Origin: Prochilodus magdalenae
Lineage: Eukaryota > Chordata > Actinopteri > Characiformes > Prochilodontidae
Assembly (NCBI GenBank): GCA_024036415.1
Contig: JAMWET010001251.1
Location: forward strand, 62,549-126,548
Length of the DNA stretch: 64,000 bases
Direction of reading: 5' to 3'
The notes under the pieces were generated by a model. It saw nothing but the letters and a program-made list of their open reading frames with translations. It ran no database searches and had not been told where the DNA came from. Within the stretch, counting starts at the first letter, position 1; each line of letters begins with the position of its first letter. The position numbers were made by a program, and so were the translations under genes. Positions 1 through 27,400 of the stretch are shown here, piece after piece.

Positions 1-14738
<14,738 letters not shown>

Positions 14739-15010
14739 CTTCCAGCGCTCTCTAACCGGCTCTCATGCAGGAAAAGGAACACCTTGGTTCGTCCACCTCT
14801 TGAACGGCGACTCTTTGGGGCCGAGTAAACGCTTAAATGTTCCGGCAGGCCTCACATTTCCTTCGGCTAGCCGCTACGGGACTGAAGGGAATGAGAACTC
14901 CATAACATTACCGCCACTGTGACGCTGCAAGGACGCGGGACGCGATTGGCTAGAGCGGGCAGCAACGAAGGCGCTGATTGGTTCGTGACTGACGCGTTAG
15001 TGAGGCAGAT
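14739..15010 (-). promoter_or_regulatory. Putative ankrd28 promoter/5' leader with paired CCAAT boxes
   Basis: The stretch just upstream of the ankrd28 ATG contains attgg at 14945-14949 and 14977-14981. Both are CCAAT boxes on the gene's strand, 32 bp apart, 207-239 bp before the ATG. Paired CCAAT boxes near 32-bp spacing are typical of NF-Y-bound, TATA-less promoters. The region is GC-rich with several CpGs, and no TATA box is obvious. The transcription start is not determined. Confidence 0.5.
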
Positions 15011-15125
15011 ATGTGGAGGCATTCACTATGTGGGACAAAAACCTTAAGTGCACTTCAAAGGGGAATTTCACCGAATTTTCAAAGTTCTTGTTTTAATAAA
15101 TGTGTTCTGGAGACATGTAGGGAGC

Positions 15126-15126
<1 letters not shown>

Positions 15127-15174
<48 letters not shown>

Positions 15175-15190
15175 GTTATTATTATTATTA
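15127..15190. repeat. (TTA)n microsatellite
   Basis: About 20 ATT/TTA trinucleotides with one G interruption, between the two divergent genes. Confidence 0.97.
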
Positions 15191-16384
15191 CAAATAGCTT
15201 ATACTATATTACAGGTTAATATAAAAAAAGTGGCCATTCACTTTAATAGTCACTTGACTGCTACCCTGCTTTAAAGGGTCATTCGCAAAATGTTTCCCAA
15301 AACCTATCCATAATTAATTAGCTCAGATATAGAGCCATTCAAAACGGTTTGGTGTGAAACGCGCCGTTTCCTAGAGAAACTTACCAAAACAGAACTGTTA
15401 ACAATGGCGGTGAATGGAACCAGACGTCCAGTCATCTGAAAAGCTCCCCTACATAAGTTATACGTGAGGTGGCTTTGAATGCGCTGCCTGATGTCTGAGA
15501 CACTGTTTATGATAGGTTTGGCCTTATAATCTATTCCTGGTGGAGGGATACATACTGCAGGGTGAGACAGAAAATAGGCCCCAAAGAAAATGTGTTATGT
15601 CCAGGTTTTCATCAGCATTCCACATAAACTCAGGAGATGTGTGCAGGTTCACTGGTAGATAGTGAATTAAATGTCTATATGTATGTTGTAGACATGGAGA
15701 CCCCTGGTTCCCACCACCACCACTGTAAAGGCAAGGATTTTTTTTTATTTTAGTGGAATTGGCCTTTAATTTTAGTCAGCTGGCACTCACATGATTCAAA
15801 TGTTGTTCTACAGCTATTTAGAAATGCCATTAATGCTGCTGATGGGGAGCATTAATCTATGTTTCTTGATTTTGCCTGATCTGGCAATCATGTAGCCAGA
15901 GCAAACAGAAAGGAAAGTGTGCTTCCTTGTGTCTGAACAGAGCCCATACTGCAAATTCACTTTAAAGGGCCAAAGCTGCAATGAAAATGCCCATTTTTAA
16001 TTTAGCCATATTTTTGTAATGTCACAAAAAAGCAGTACATGTACAAAGACTTTCTTAGAGCATGCAGGGTGCAGTTCTTCACATTGAACACCAGGTGGCG
16101 TCAAAGGAAAGGCATTGATCAACTCTGGCTGCAGTGTACACAGGAATGACCACAAGTTTCAGTTTACTCCTGATGTAGCTGACCAACCAAGACACCATCA
16201 CATCTGTATGAGCTTATTGGACATCCCATTTCAGAACCAGGGCCATTCATAAGGAGTTGCCTCCCACAACCATAACAGCCTCCATGCTTCTTGGAAGACT
16301 TTCCAAGATTTTGGAGTGTGTCTATGGGAATTTGGGGACCATCGAGACAAAGGAGCAGTTGCTCCAAGCTGTATGTAAACATAC
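15191..16384. other. Intergenic spacer, no gene seen
   Basis: Between ankrd28 and AHR. The 15400-15720 segment (gtgaatggaaccagacgtcc; tgatgtctgagacactgttt) recurs in other forms near 22620-22760 (inverted) and 43730-43870, so it is an interspersed repeat of unknown class. The remainder shows no supported feature. Confidence 0.6.
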
Positions 16385-17815
16385 AGTCTCAAAATAATGA
16401 CTTAGTATCTTAACATAATTACTTCATATCTTAAAATAATGACTTAATTTCTCCAAATAATAAATAAGGACTTAGTATCTCAAAATAATCAAATAATGAC
16501 TTAACATTAGAAAACAATGACATAACAGCTCAAAACCATGACTTAATAATTCAAAATATTGACTTAGTATCTCAGAATATTGACTTAGTATCTCAAAACA
16601 GTAACTTAGTATCTTACATCATAATAATGTGTCTCAAAATAATGATAGTGTCTTAAAACTGATTACTTAGTATTTCAAAATAATGACTTAGTGTTTTAAA
16701 ATAAAGACTTAGTATCTCAGAATAAAGACTTAATGTCTCAGAATAATGACTTAGTATCTCAGAATAATGACTTAGTATCTCAAAATAATGACTTAGTATC
16801 TCAAAATAATGACTTAGTATCTCAAAATAATGACTTAGTATCTCAAAATAATGACTTAGTATCTCAAAATAATGACTTAGTATCTCAAAATAATGACTTA
16901 GTATCTCAGAATAATGACTTAGTATCTCAAAATAATGACTTAGTGTCTCAAAATAATGACTTAGTATCTCAAAATAAAGACTTAGTGTCTCAAAATAAAG
17001 AATTAGTATCTCAAAATAAAGACTTAGTATCTCAGAAATAAGACTTAGTATCTCAGAATAAAGACTTAATGTCTCAAAATAAAGACTTAGTATCTCAGAA
17101 ATAAGACTTAGTATCTCAGAATAAAGACTTAATGTCTCAAAATAAAGACTTAGTATCTCAAAATAAAGACTTAATGTCTCAAAATAAAGACTTAGTATCT
17201 CAGAATAAAGACTTAGTGTCTCAAAATAAGATAGATAGATAGATACTTTATTGATCCCAGAGGGAAATTCAATGACTTAGTGCCTCAAAATAAAGACTTA
17301 ATATCTCAAAATAATGACTTAATATCTGAAATTAATGACTAAGTGTCTCATAATAATGACTTAGTATCTCAAAATAAAGACTTAGTATCTCAAAATAAAG
17401 ACTTAGTATCTCAAAATAAAGACTTAATGTCTCAAAATAAAGACTTAGTATCTCAAAATAAAGACTTAGTGTCTCAAAATAAAGACTTAGTATCTCAAAA
17501 TAAAGACTTAGTATCTCAAAATAAAGACTTAATGTCTCAAAATAATGACTTAGTGTCTCAAAATAATGACTTAGTGTCTCAAAATAAAGACTTAGTATCT
17601 CAAAATAATGACTTAGTGTCTCAAAATAATGACTTAGTGTCTCAAAATAAAGACTTAATGTCTCAAAATAATGACTTAGTGTCTCAAAATAATGACTTAG
17701 TGTCTCAAAATAAAGACTTAGTATCTCAAAATAAAGACTTAATGTCTCAAAATAATGACGTAGTGTCTCAAAATAAAGACTTAGTGCCTCAAAATAATGC
17801 TTTAGTATGTCAGGA
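16385..17815. repeat. 21-bp minisatellite upstream of AHR
   Basis: Unit tctcaaaataatgacttagt + a (variants ataaag, tagtgtc), about 60 copies, degenerate at the left end and homogeneous to the right. The 21-bp period keeps one frame open as SQNNDLV/SQNKDLV, but it has no splice or start context and is not a gene. It ends about 570 bp before the AHR ATG. Confidence 0.97.
17229..17272 (-). mobile_element. LINE 3'-end stub inserted in the 21-bp minisatellite
   Basis: agatagatactttattgatc + ccagagggaaattc preceded by (GATA)n. This is the reverse complement of the 3' terminus of Rex1-type fish LINEs, recognised from memory. It splits one 21-bp unit, so it is a severely 5'-truncated insertion. Confidence 0.7.
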
Positions 17816-17839
17816 AACAGCCATAGCCGTTCACTGAAC

Positions 17840-18382
17840 AGTGGGAAGCAGTAACGGGGCGCTGGGTTTGGTTTCAGTGGCGGGAAGGTGGTGGGCGTCC
17901 TCAGGGGGGCGTTACCGCGTTGACAGCTAGAGTAAAAGTCTGAGTGGAGCTCTGACAGATCAGTCTGAGAGAGTGGAGAGGCTGGGTACACGCTGCGACC
18001 AAGATCAGAGAGTTTGCGATGACTTGAAGTCGTTCAGCCAAACAGATAGTTTCGAGATCTCGGCTGGGAACAGGCAGGACGCCAGTGCTCGCTGTGGGAG
18101 CAGGGAGCTCAGGGTTATCAGTAGCTGTGACCGCCAGTTAGCTCAGTTAGCTCTCGGTTACCCGCCGAAGTTATGGATGTGTATGTGAATAAAGAAGAAG
18201 CCTACCTGCTTCAGGTGAAAGCAGGCTGTCTGACTGACTGTCCCAGCAGCTAGCTAGTTGTTCTTTCAGCTATTGTTGTGCTCTAGATGTTAGCCGTCTA
18301 TGCTAGCTCTCTCGGAGGCTAACCTGAGGAGCTGACGACCTAGAGTTTGTTTTCAGCTACCACAAAGTGTCCGGACAAAACC
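17840..18382 (+). promoter_or_regulatory. Putative AHR promoter and 5' leader
   Basis: Unique sequence between the 21-bp minisatellite and the AHR start codon. A cacgc at 17988-17992 gives a GCGTG xenobiotic-response core on the minus strand, though the flanks do not match the full consensus. A 26-codon upstream ORF starts at 18173 (atggatgtgtatgtgaataa) and stops at 18251-18253. Inside it cttcag|gtgaaa could serve as a donor, so 18173 may belong to a leader exon. No TATA box is evident and the transcription start is unknown. Confidence 0.4.
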
Positions 18383-18438
18383 ATGAGCTCCAACAACATC
18401 TATGCAAGTCGCAAACGGAGGAAACCTTCCAAGAAAAG
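18383..18438 (+). CDS. ahr: AHR exon 1 (start codon, NLS)
   Basis: 56 bp: [18 protein letters not shown] plus two bases of the next codon, donor AAAAG|gtgatt. The family N-terminus YASRKRRKP with its basic nuclear-localisation cluster fixes the start. The context accATGa has a purine-poor but acceptable Kozak. Intron 1 is 1.13 kb and carries the hairpin-unit array. Confidence 0.92.
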
Positions 18439-21400
18439 GTGATTAAACTCGTATTTGACTCATTTATCTCCTTTATATCGAAGCTCAGAGTAAGTTCGAC
18501 AGGTTAGCTAGCTAGCTAACGTTAGCCGGTCTGTTGTTTGTTATCTAACTAGCTGGTATAGCTTAGTTTTTTGTTAACCACATGAATAGATGTGTTATAA
18601 CGTCGTAATAACTGCATGTTGGTCTGCATGTTAGCCTGCATGGCTAACTGTCACTTGTTTGTGGTGTTAAAGTTAGCCACGAAGCTAAAGTCCCAACTTT
18701 TCCGGTCCACCTTAAATTGTACAGCAGTTATAAAACCTGCTGCACCATTTAAGGTGGAGTGGAAAGTTTCAGTCTCGTTACAATGAGACGTATCCGTTGT
18801 TAGAGCAGTTTGGAGGGAAGCTAATTTCAGATGTTCCCCGTTCCACCTTAAATGGTACAGCAGTTATAGCGCCTGCTGCACCATTTAAGGTGGAAAGAAA
18901 AGTTTCAGTTAGTTTCAACTCTGTGTATCCGGTGTTAGATAAATACGAAGCGCATGCTGGAACTTTCCTTTCCCACCTTAAGTGGTGCAGCACGCGCAGA
19001 TAAGTGGTGCCATTTAAGGAGGAACTGAAACATTCAGGCTTGTTGCAACTCTATGTCCATTGTTGGATATGTTAGACACTAAGCACGTTTTCCAATGTTC
19101 CTGACCCACCTTAACTGATGCCTCAGTTATAGTACCTGCTGGACCGTTTAAGGTGGCACCGAAGAGATCAGTCACGTTGCAACTAGATGTATCAATTTTT
19201 AGATAAGTTAGATAGGAAGTTTAAGTTAAAACTGCTCCGTTCTACCTTAAATGGGGCAAAGGTTAGAGAAACTACTCCACCATTTAAGGTGGAACTGCCT
19301 GTATGTGTATCCATTGTTAGGTAAGATTTGAAGGCCAAGTTAAAAGCTCCTGCTGCACCATTTAAGGTGGAATGGGAAGTTTCACGCTGCGGCATGAGCC
19401 TAAGGAGTAACTACAGCAGGCTCACCGCCTTAATTTCCACGTGTGTCAGTTGCGTTGTAACGGACCCCAGTAGCACATCACCTGACCCGCTGAGGTTCTG
19501 AAGGGATCGTTGTGGCCCGTAATAATCAGATGCACACCGTCTTTACTGAGTCCACTCTTTCCCCTGTAGCGTGAAGGAGCCCTCAGCTGAAATCACCAAA
19601 TCCAACCCCTCCAAGAGGCATCGGGACCGGCTGAATGGAGAACTGGACCGACTGGCCGGTCTGCTCCCGTTACACCAGGAGGTCATCTCTAAACTGGACA
19701 AGCTGACCGTCCTGAGGCTGAGCGTCGGCTACCTGCGAGCCAAGGGACACTTCAGTGGTAACGTACACCATGCTCTAACCCCTTATGCTCTCTGGAACAT
19801 GGCTGTGAGGATTTGATTGAGCATTAGCGAGGTCAGGTACTGATGGTGGAACACTGCTGTGAGGATTTGATTGAGCATTAGTGAAGTTGGGTACTGATGT
19901 TGGAACATGGCTGTGAGGATTTGATGGAGCATTAGCAAGGTTGGGTACTGATGTTAAACATTGCAGTGAGAATTTGATAGAGCATTAGCGAGGTTGGGGT
20001 ACTGATGTTGGAACATTGCTGTGAGGATTTGATAGAGCATTAGTGAAGTTGGGTACTGATGTTGGATCTTTGCTGTGAGGATTTGATGGAGCATTAGTGA
20101 GGTCAGGTACTGATGTTGGAACATGGCTGTGAGGATTTGATTGAGCATTAGCGAAGTCAGGTACTGATGTTGAAACATTGCTGTGAGGATTTGATAGAGC
20201 ATCAGTGAGGTTGGGTACTGATAGTGGAACATTGCTGTGAGGATTTGATTGAGCATTAGTGAGGTCAGGTACCGATGTTGGAACATTGCTGTGAGGATTT
20301 GATAGAGCAATAGCGAGGTTGGGTACTGATGTTAAACATTGCTGTGAGAATTTGATAGAGCATTCGCGAGGTTGGATACTGATGTTGGAACATTGCTGTG
20401 AGAATTTGATAGAGCATTAGCAAGGTTGGGTACTGATGTTGGAACATTGCTGTAAGAATTTGATAGACCATTAGCGAGGTTGGGTACTGATGTTGGAACA
20501 TTGCTGTAAGAATTTGATAGACCATTAGCGAGGTTGGGTACTGATGTTGAACATTGCTGTGAGAATTTGATAGAGCATTAGCGAGATTAGGTACTGATGT
20601 TGGAACATGACTGTGAGGATTTGATTGGGCATTAGCGAAGTCAGGTACTGATGTTGAACATTGCTGTGAGGATTTGATGGAGCATTAGCAAGGTTGGGTA
20701 CTGATGTTAAACATTGCAGTGGGAGACGTACCCCCATCCCCCACACGGGCTGGCACCTCACTGGTGGGCAGTGGTGTTATGTCATAGGTGGATGTGTGTA
20801 ACTGTGTTGGTCTGGGAGAGCTCCCACTCTCCCCGATCCTTCATGTCGCTGGTGCGTGCTACTGGTACTATGGTAGTATCCCTGCTATGGTAGACCCTCT
20901 CGCCTCCCGGAGCCCCACGATAAGCCCCCTTTCCAACTCTTCCACCTGCTGGAATGAAGGCATGCGCAACAGGATGGCCGTATCCAGTCAGTCAGATACA
21001 TCGATAAGGCCTGTCCTTCCCTACGTCACATGACTGATGACTACAGTATGCGGTTCTGAACGTGTTGTGGATTGGGTCAGTGCCTGTAGACCACTGACCT
21101 GCTGGATGTGTCATTGTAAAGAGGGCAGCGTGGGTCCAGTTTAACGGGGTTGAGTGCAGCGCAGTGTTAATCACTGTATGGCTGTTTTTGATAGTGTCTC
21201 TTTGACATGTGGTCTTTTGTCTCCGGTCCAGTTTCCTACGTAGTCCGTCAGCGCTTCACATCATTGGTCAGGTCTTTACAGTGTTGGGTTCCACAGCGGC
21301 GTTTAGCTCAGGGTCTCGCTGAACGGAGAAGCAGGGAAACTCTTTAAATAACAGGATGCCGCGGGGGCGTGTGAGATCCTGCGCCGAGTACAAAGTAACA

Positions 21401-24400
21401 CACCGCCCTGCGCTCTCCCTGTCAGCGGAAGTCCGCCGTACGCCACAGCGGCCGAGATTTTCTGCGAAGAAGCCTAATTTTCTGGGGGTCTTCAGGTCAC
21501 GACCAGGAAATGGATCCCTACGTAGGGAGGTTCAGATTTTCAGGCTTCTTGAGCCTCTTCGGGATCGAATGATGGGGGAACCAACAGCGGCAAAGGGCTG
21601 ATCAGTACAGCACCCCTGAAGCTATGCAAATGGGCAACCAGGATAAAGTCACCTTGCATGGTGAAGGTGGTAGTGACTTCAGGCTCCTGCCGATGGTGCA
21701 AAGCGGTGACCTTCTCGTCACAAGGCCAGTTCCCTAACCTCCAACTGATCGCTAGATAGCATGCACCCAGCCATTTCAGACAGGGGTTCACCGATCCGAT
21801 ATTAGAATCAGATATCAGACCTGATATTAACAAAATTAGCTGGATCGGGTATCGGATAATCAGGCCGATCCATGGACTAAAGCGGGACTCGTCACTGAAG
21901 ATGACCCGCTGCCATTCTGAGTCACTCCATGACAGTCTGGTACGACACCACTGCAGTCTTTGGTGACGGTGACGTGGTGTTAAGGACAGTCGTGGTAACG
22001 GTCTGTGTGCATGTCGTCCTGCGTGGGGCAGCCGTCTGCCGATGGTGCTGCACTAACAGGATGACTCATGGAGGACACCACTGCTCACTGGATGTCCAGA
22101 ACGGTGGCTGTTGGGTCACTGTGTGCATGACGGACTCTCTCGGTTCTCTCTCTCACAGGCCGTTATGACGATTGTCCGTAACACCGCGTCACCGTCAGAT
22201 TTCCTTGGGGTGGAGCCATTTTGAGATTTTGCCACTGGTACCATGTGGGTGGGAGACCTACCTGGACAATATGTCGGTTCTCTCTATTGGTCGTGTAGGT
22301 CTCCCACCCCAGGGGAATTTGACGGCGATGTGGTGTTAAGGTACAGTCGTCGTAACGGCCTGTGTACATGTCGACTCATGAATATCTGCAGTCGTGGCTG
22401 TTGGGTCAGTCCGGTACAGAGATAAGGCCCATCCTTGCTTATGCCACAAGCACGGCTGAGTGTGAAACCATTGGCATGTCTCATGATGTCAAACCCACCC
22501 ACCAAGTTTCAGTCCTGTCAGCTGATTCCTTCTGGGTGCAGGTTTTTATGGGGACTACTTTCTGCCTCACAGCGCCCTGCAGCATGTATCCCTCCACCAT
22601 GAATGGAGTTTAAGGCTGAGATCTTCTCCACACTATCATAAACAGCGTCTCAGACATCAGGCAGCGTATTCAGAACCACCTCATGTAGGAACTTCCTGTG
22701 AGGGAGCTTTTAGAGGGGGACGTCTGGTTACCTTCACCACCACTGTGAACAGTCGGTACGTTTATCTAGGAAACCCACTCTGAATGACTCTGTTATGTCT
22801 CCACTGTTTATTATTAGCATTATTAGTCATTAATTATGCAAGATAATTTAAATAGTTGTTTTTTTTGATGTACTGGAAAAGGTGGTTATAGTTTCAAAAC
22901 ATAGCACTATAGAAATGTAGCATATGGGCCCTTTAATATACCAGACCCTCAAGTTTGGATCAGGACGCCCCGACTTGGTGATCCTTAGATGCAGCCTGGG
23001 TTTATTGCTGAGCGGGCCGAGCAACAGGGCCGGCCGGAGCGTCCATTCATGCCCGGGTTTCCGCCGCGGGCCCTGAGAACTGCTGAGCATTGTGGCTGTG
23101 TCTGATTATTATGCCTGGTCCCGGGGGGACGGACCCGGGGGGCTTGCGTGAGTAACTCTGGACAGACTTGTTGAACTCTTGACTCGACGGAGGAGAGTTA
23201 CGAAACCGCTTGATAGCTCGCCGTTCTGCTGCTAGAAACTTTGACCCGTTCCGGCGACCGCGAGGGCCGCTGCCAGGGCCTTCATGTGAACCAGTTGCAT
23301 GAGAACAGAGCAGGGAAGCCTGCTGAGATACCATCGAAATGTTCTGCGAGTGCACATTTCCTCTTCTGGTTGGGGCTGTTTACTCTAGAGTTAAAAGGCT
23401 TGGGCTCATATAACACCGTGTAACTACATATAGCAGTCTGGGCTTTAACTGGAAAGGGGAACTCCACCCAAATCTTTACAGCATCATTAAAATTTCTGCG
23501 TAATTTATTCACACCTAAACCGGGTGACTGAGAGCCGGGCTCAGGGGTTTGGGGTGAGGTGGTTCAGATGTTCTTTGCAGTGGTGGTGATGAGAACCAGG
23601 GGACTCCATATCGTCTAGAACGCACATATAGACGCTTTACTGACTATCTAAACCTCCATGTGTTATATGGAATGGTGATAACGGGAAATTCCGGAAAACC
23701 TGGAAACAGTAGGCTATTTCGTTTTCCTCTCTATGCCCTGTATGAACCTGTGGATGATATAAAACATGATCCGTGAGATGTTAATATTAAAATTTTCAGC
23801 TTATTAGAGCACATAACGTACACATACACAGTCGAGTCACATTATTATGACCACTTCCTACATTTCAAAGCAGCAGCAGCACATATGTCGCGAAGGAAGT
23901 CATGTTTTCGTGGCATTCTCTGAGCCCCACTCATCCATGCGGTGGGCACTCTCTCTTCAGATCTGGGTATGAAACCATCCTTGCAGATCGCATACACTCA
24001 TACAGGCCGATCGGCTTACCTGGGGCGGCTGGGATCTTCCAGAAAGACAATGACACATGTGACGCGGCTAGAAATGGCCCACAATGGTTGGAAGAGCATG
24101 ACCAAGACTTCCAAGTTCAACCCAGCTGAGCATCTGTGGGACCACCACGATCAATGTATTCGGTCTATGGACGCCCCCCACGATGTACCGATGGTCTTGC
24201 TGGAAGTTCCCATCTGCCCCAGGGAAGACTGTGTGGGTGCAGGTGATCTGCAAGGATGGATTCATACCCGGATCGGTTGAGAGTGTGTTCCAGAGAATGC
24301 CATGGAAACGTGACTTCCTTCATGAGCTCCTGCTCTGCCGCCGTCAAAAGTCAAGTGAAGTGGCACCTCAGGTGCCAGAATGTAACCATTCCATGTTCCA

Positions 24401-27400
24401 TTTAAGGTGGAATGGGAGAATTTGCACAGGAAGCCGGAGGACAGGAAGCGATTTCAGTCTTGTGTGATGAAACTACAGGGAGGATAGTCTGATGGTCTGA
24501 ATGTGCTTTTCAGAAAACGCTTCCAGCGGTGTTTCTGTAGTAATGAGGATGGTCTACATCAGCCTGTCTGAACTGAATCAACATTAAACACATCATTAAC
24601 GTATAAAACGTTTGAACCTCTCATAACTCCACCTTTAATGCTAATGCTAATTTGTTATTATCTTTAAAAAATTTAATAAATGTCAAATTTACTGATAAAA
24701 ACCCTAAAATTTAACAAATTAAACCCATTATCCTATCGATTTACTGATTTTATGATGTATTGGAAGAAGAGGAAATTAAATATACGTTATTCTACATGCC
24801 ATGAAAGCCCATGGTTTGTGTTGTGGTTTTCCCTGAGAGTTTTAACTCCGTAAATAAGCAGTAACTGTGCATTAAAATGCACAAAGGAAAGTCAAAGGTC
24901 CCTCAAAACACCAGCACGCGACTGTACGGGCCTGTTTTTCTTTTACTGCGAGCGAGCGATGTTTTTGTTTCATGTCGTGGAGGAAACACAGTATTGGGTT
25001 GCCAGATTTCCGAGGCATGCCACTTTTCTCTCTGTAAACAATAGGCATTCAAACTGCGCTTTGGGGCCTGAGAGAACGTCCTGTGAGCAGATCCAGCGAC
25101 TGAGCTGTGTTTGTTGTTTTTGCTGATTGATTTGGAACCGCGGCCCCGTCTAAGCGCGTTAGGGCTTGTGAGGATATTGAACTTTGATTTCCTAGCGGTT
25201 TCATAACCGCACCATAAGTAAACATGGCGTCTACACAAGTGCCTTTTAACCTCCGTTGCATCATGCTGCTCCAGTAAACAGAACGTGACCCTGAATCTCA
25301 GAAACACATGACGGGATTATTTTAATACTGTCTAATGTGGTTACAGGTTATACAGCCACCGCTACCAGAACCTTCCTCTGGGGACGCCTGCTAGATAGAC
25401 TTGTGCACTCTACCATTATACAGGCCATTGAATTAGATAGATTTAATATAGAATCAATAGAATTTATTAGATCGAATATAGAATGTAATATAGAATGCAT
25501 TTAATGGAATAGCTCTAAGATAGAATCAAATATAGAATCAATTAAATTGAATAGATTTAATACAGAATCAAATATAAAATGTATTGAAATGAATAGATTT
25601 AGTATAGAAATTGAATAGATGTAATATAGAGGCTAACATAGAATCCGTTGAATTAAATAGAACTAATATAGAATCTACAACAGAATTAATTTAATAATAA
25701 CAATATAAAATCCGTTCTATTACATTAAGAATCAAGTGAAATAATAGAGCTAATATAGAATATACGATAGAATCTATTGAATGGAATAGCGCTAATATAG
25801 AATTAAATATAGAATCAGTTGAATTTAATAGATCTAATACAGAACCAAATATAAAGTGCATTAAAATGAAAACATCTAATATAGAAATTTAATATATATA
25901 TACATAGAACTAATATAGGATCTACAATAGAATCAATTTAATGTAAAAGAACTAATATAAAATTTATGATCACTTGAAATAAGTCTATTATAGAATGTAC
26001 CATAGAATCTATTAAACTGAATAGCTCTAATATAGAATTTACGATAGAATCGATTGAACTGAATATAACTAATACAGAATCTAATATAGAATCCGTTGAA
26101 TTTATTAGAACTAACATAAAATGTACGATAGAACTGAGTAAAATAAAAGATCTAATATAGAATGTACGATAGAATCTATTAAATTGAATAGCTCTAATAT
26201 AGAATCTAATACAGAATTCATTTAATGGAATAGAACTAATATAAAACCTATGATAGAATCCATTGAACTGAATAGCCCTAATATAGAATTACTATAGAAT
26301 CCATTGAACTGAATATGACTAATACAAAATCTAATATAGAATCCGCTGAATTGAACAGAACTAATATAAAATTTACGATAGCATTAAGTGAAATAAGAGA
26401 TCTAATATAGAATGTACGATATAATCTATTGCATTGAATAGCTCTAATATAGAATTGAATATACATTCTATAGAATTTAATAGCTCTAATACAGAATCGA
26501 TTTTATGGAATAGAACTAATATAAAACCTACGATAGAATCCTTTGAACTGAATAGATCTAATATAGAATCTACAACAGAATCAGTTTAATGTAGTAGAAG
26601 TAATATCAGATCTACAATAAATTAAGATTAAAATAGAATAAATTGAAATAATAGATCTAATATAGAATGTACATTAGAATCTATTGAACTGAATAGCTCT
26701 AATACAGAATCTAATATAGAATCTATTGAACTGAATAGAACTAATATAAAATCTATGATAGAATCCATTAAATTAAATGGGTCTTATATAGAATCCGTTG
26801 AATTGAATAGATCTGATATAGAATCTAATGTAGATTTCTATTTCTAATTTCTACCTGTGTAAACAAACTGCAGCGGTCTGCATAAAAAGCCACCACATCC
26901 ATAAATACAACACTCACGGACGCAGAACTCACCGGGCCTGCACTTCATTAGCTGCTCCGGTAAACAGACCGGTGAATTAAAATATCCCCGTTAATTCTCA
27001 GCTAGAGTTTCCTGATCGTGACCAGCGCAGCCCGAAACGTCACGGTGTGTTCGCCTCCAGGGACTCCAGGGACTGATGGCGTATTGATCCGGAAGCTAAG
27101 CTGCTAATTGCAGCCTCAGAGCCGCCGGTCAGCTTCTCGGCTCTCTCTGCGGAATGTTCATTTGTCTCACTCGCTCTCCCGACGTCGGGTTCTCAGACAG
27201 AACATGACTAGCGTAGTTAAGACAGCGTAGCTTTTGGGACACGCCCCCTCGGTTAGGACTAAATGCTTACAGGTCAGCCACAGTCCCTGCTGTTAGTGTC
27301 CTTGGTGTCTCTGATGTAGAATTCCTGATTTTGACCCTGTTTTTTCTCTTTAGCGGTCCTAAACGCCAACAAATCCAGCCAACCAGCAAACAACGCTGCT

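Noticed and set aside
16733..17991. SQNNDLV and YFETLSL repeat proteins
   Set aside because: Both strands of a 21-bp minisatellite stay open; intergenic position and a LINE stub inside argue against coding.
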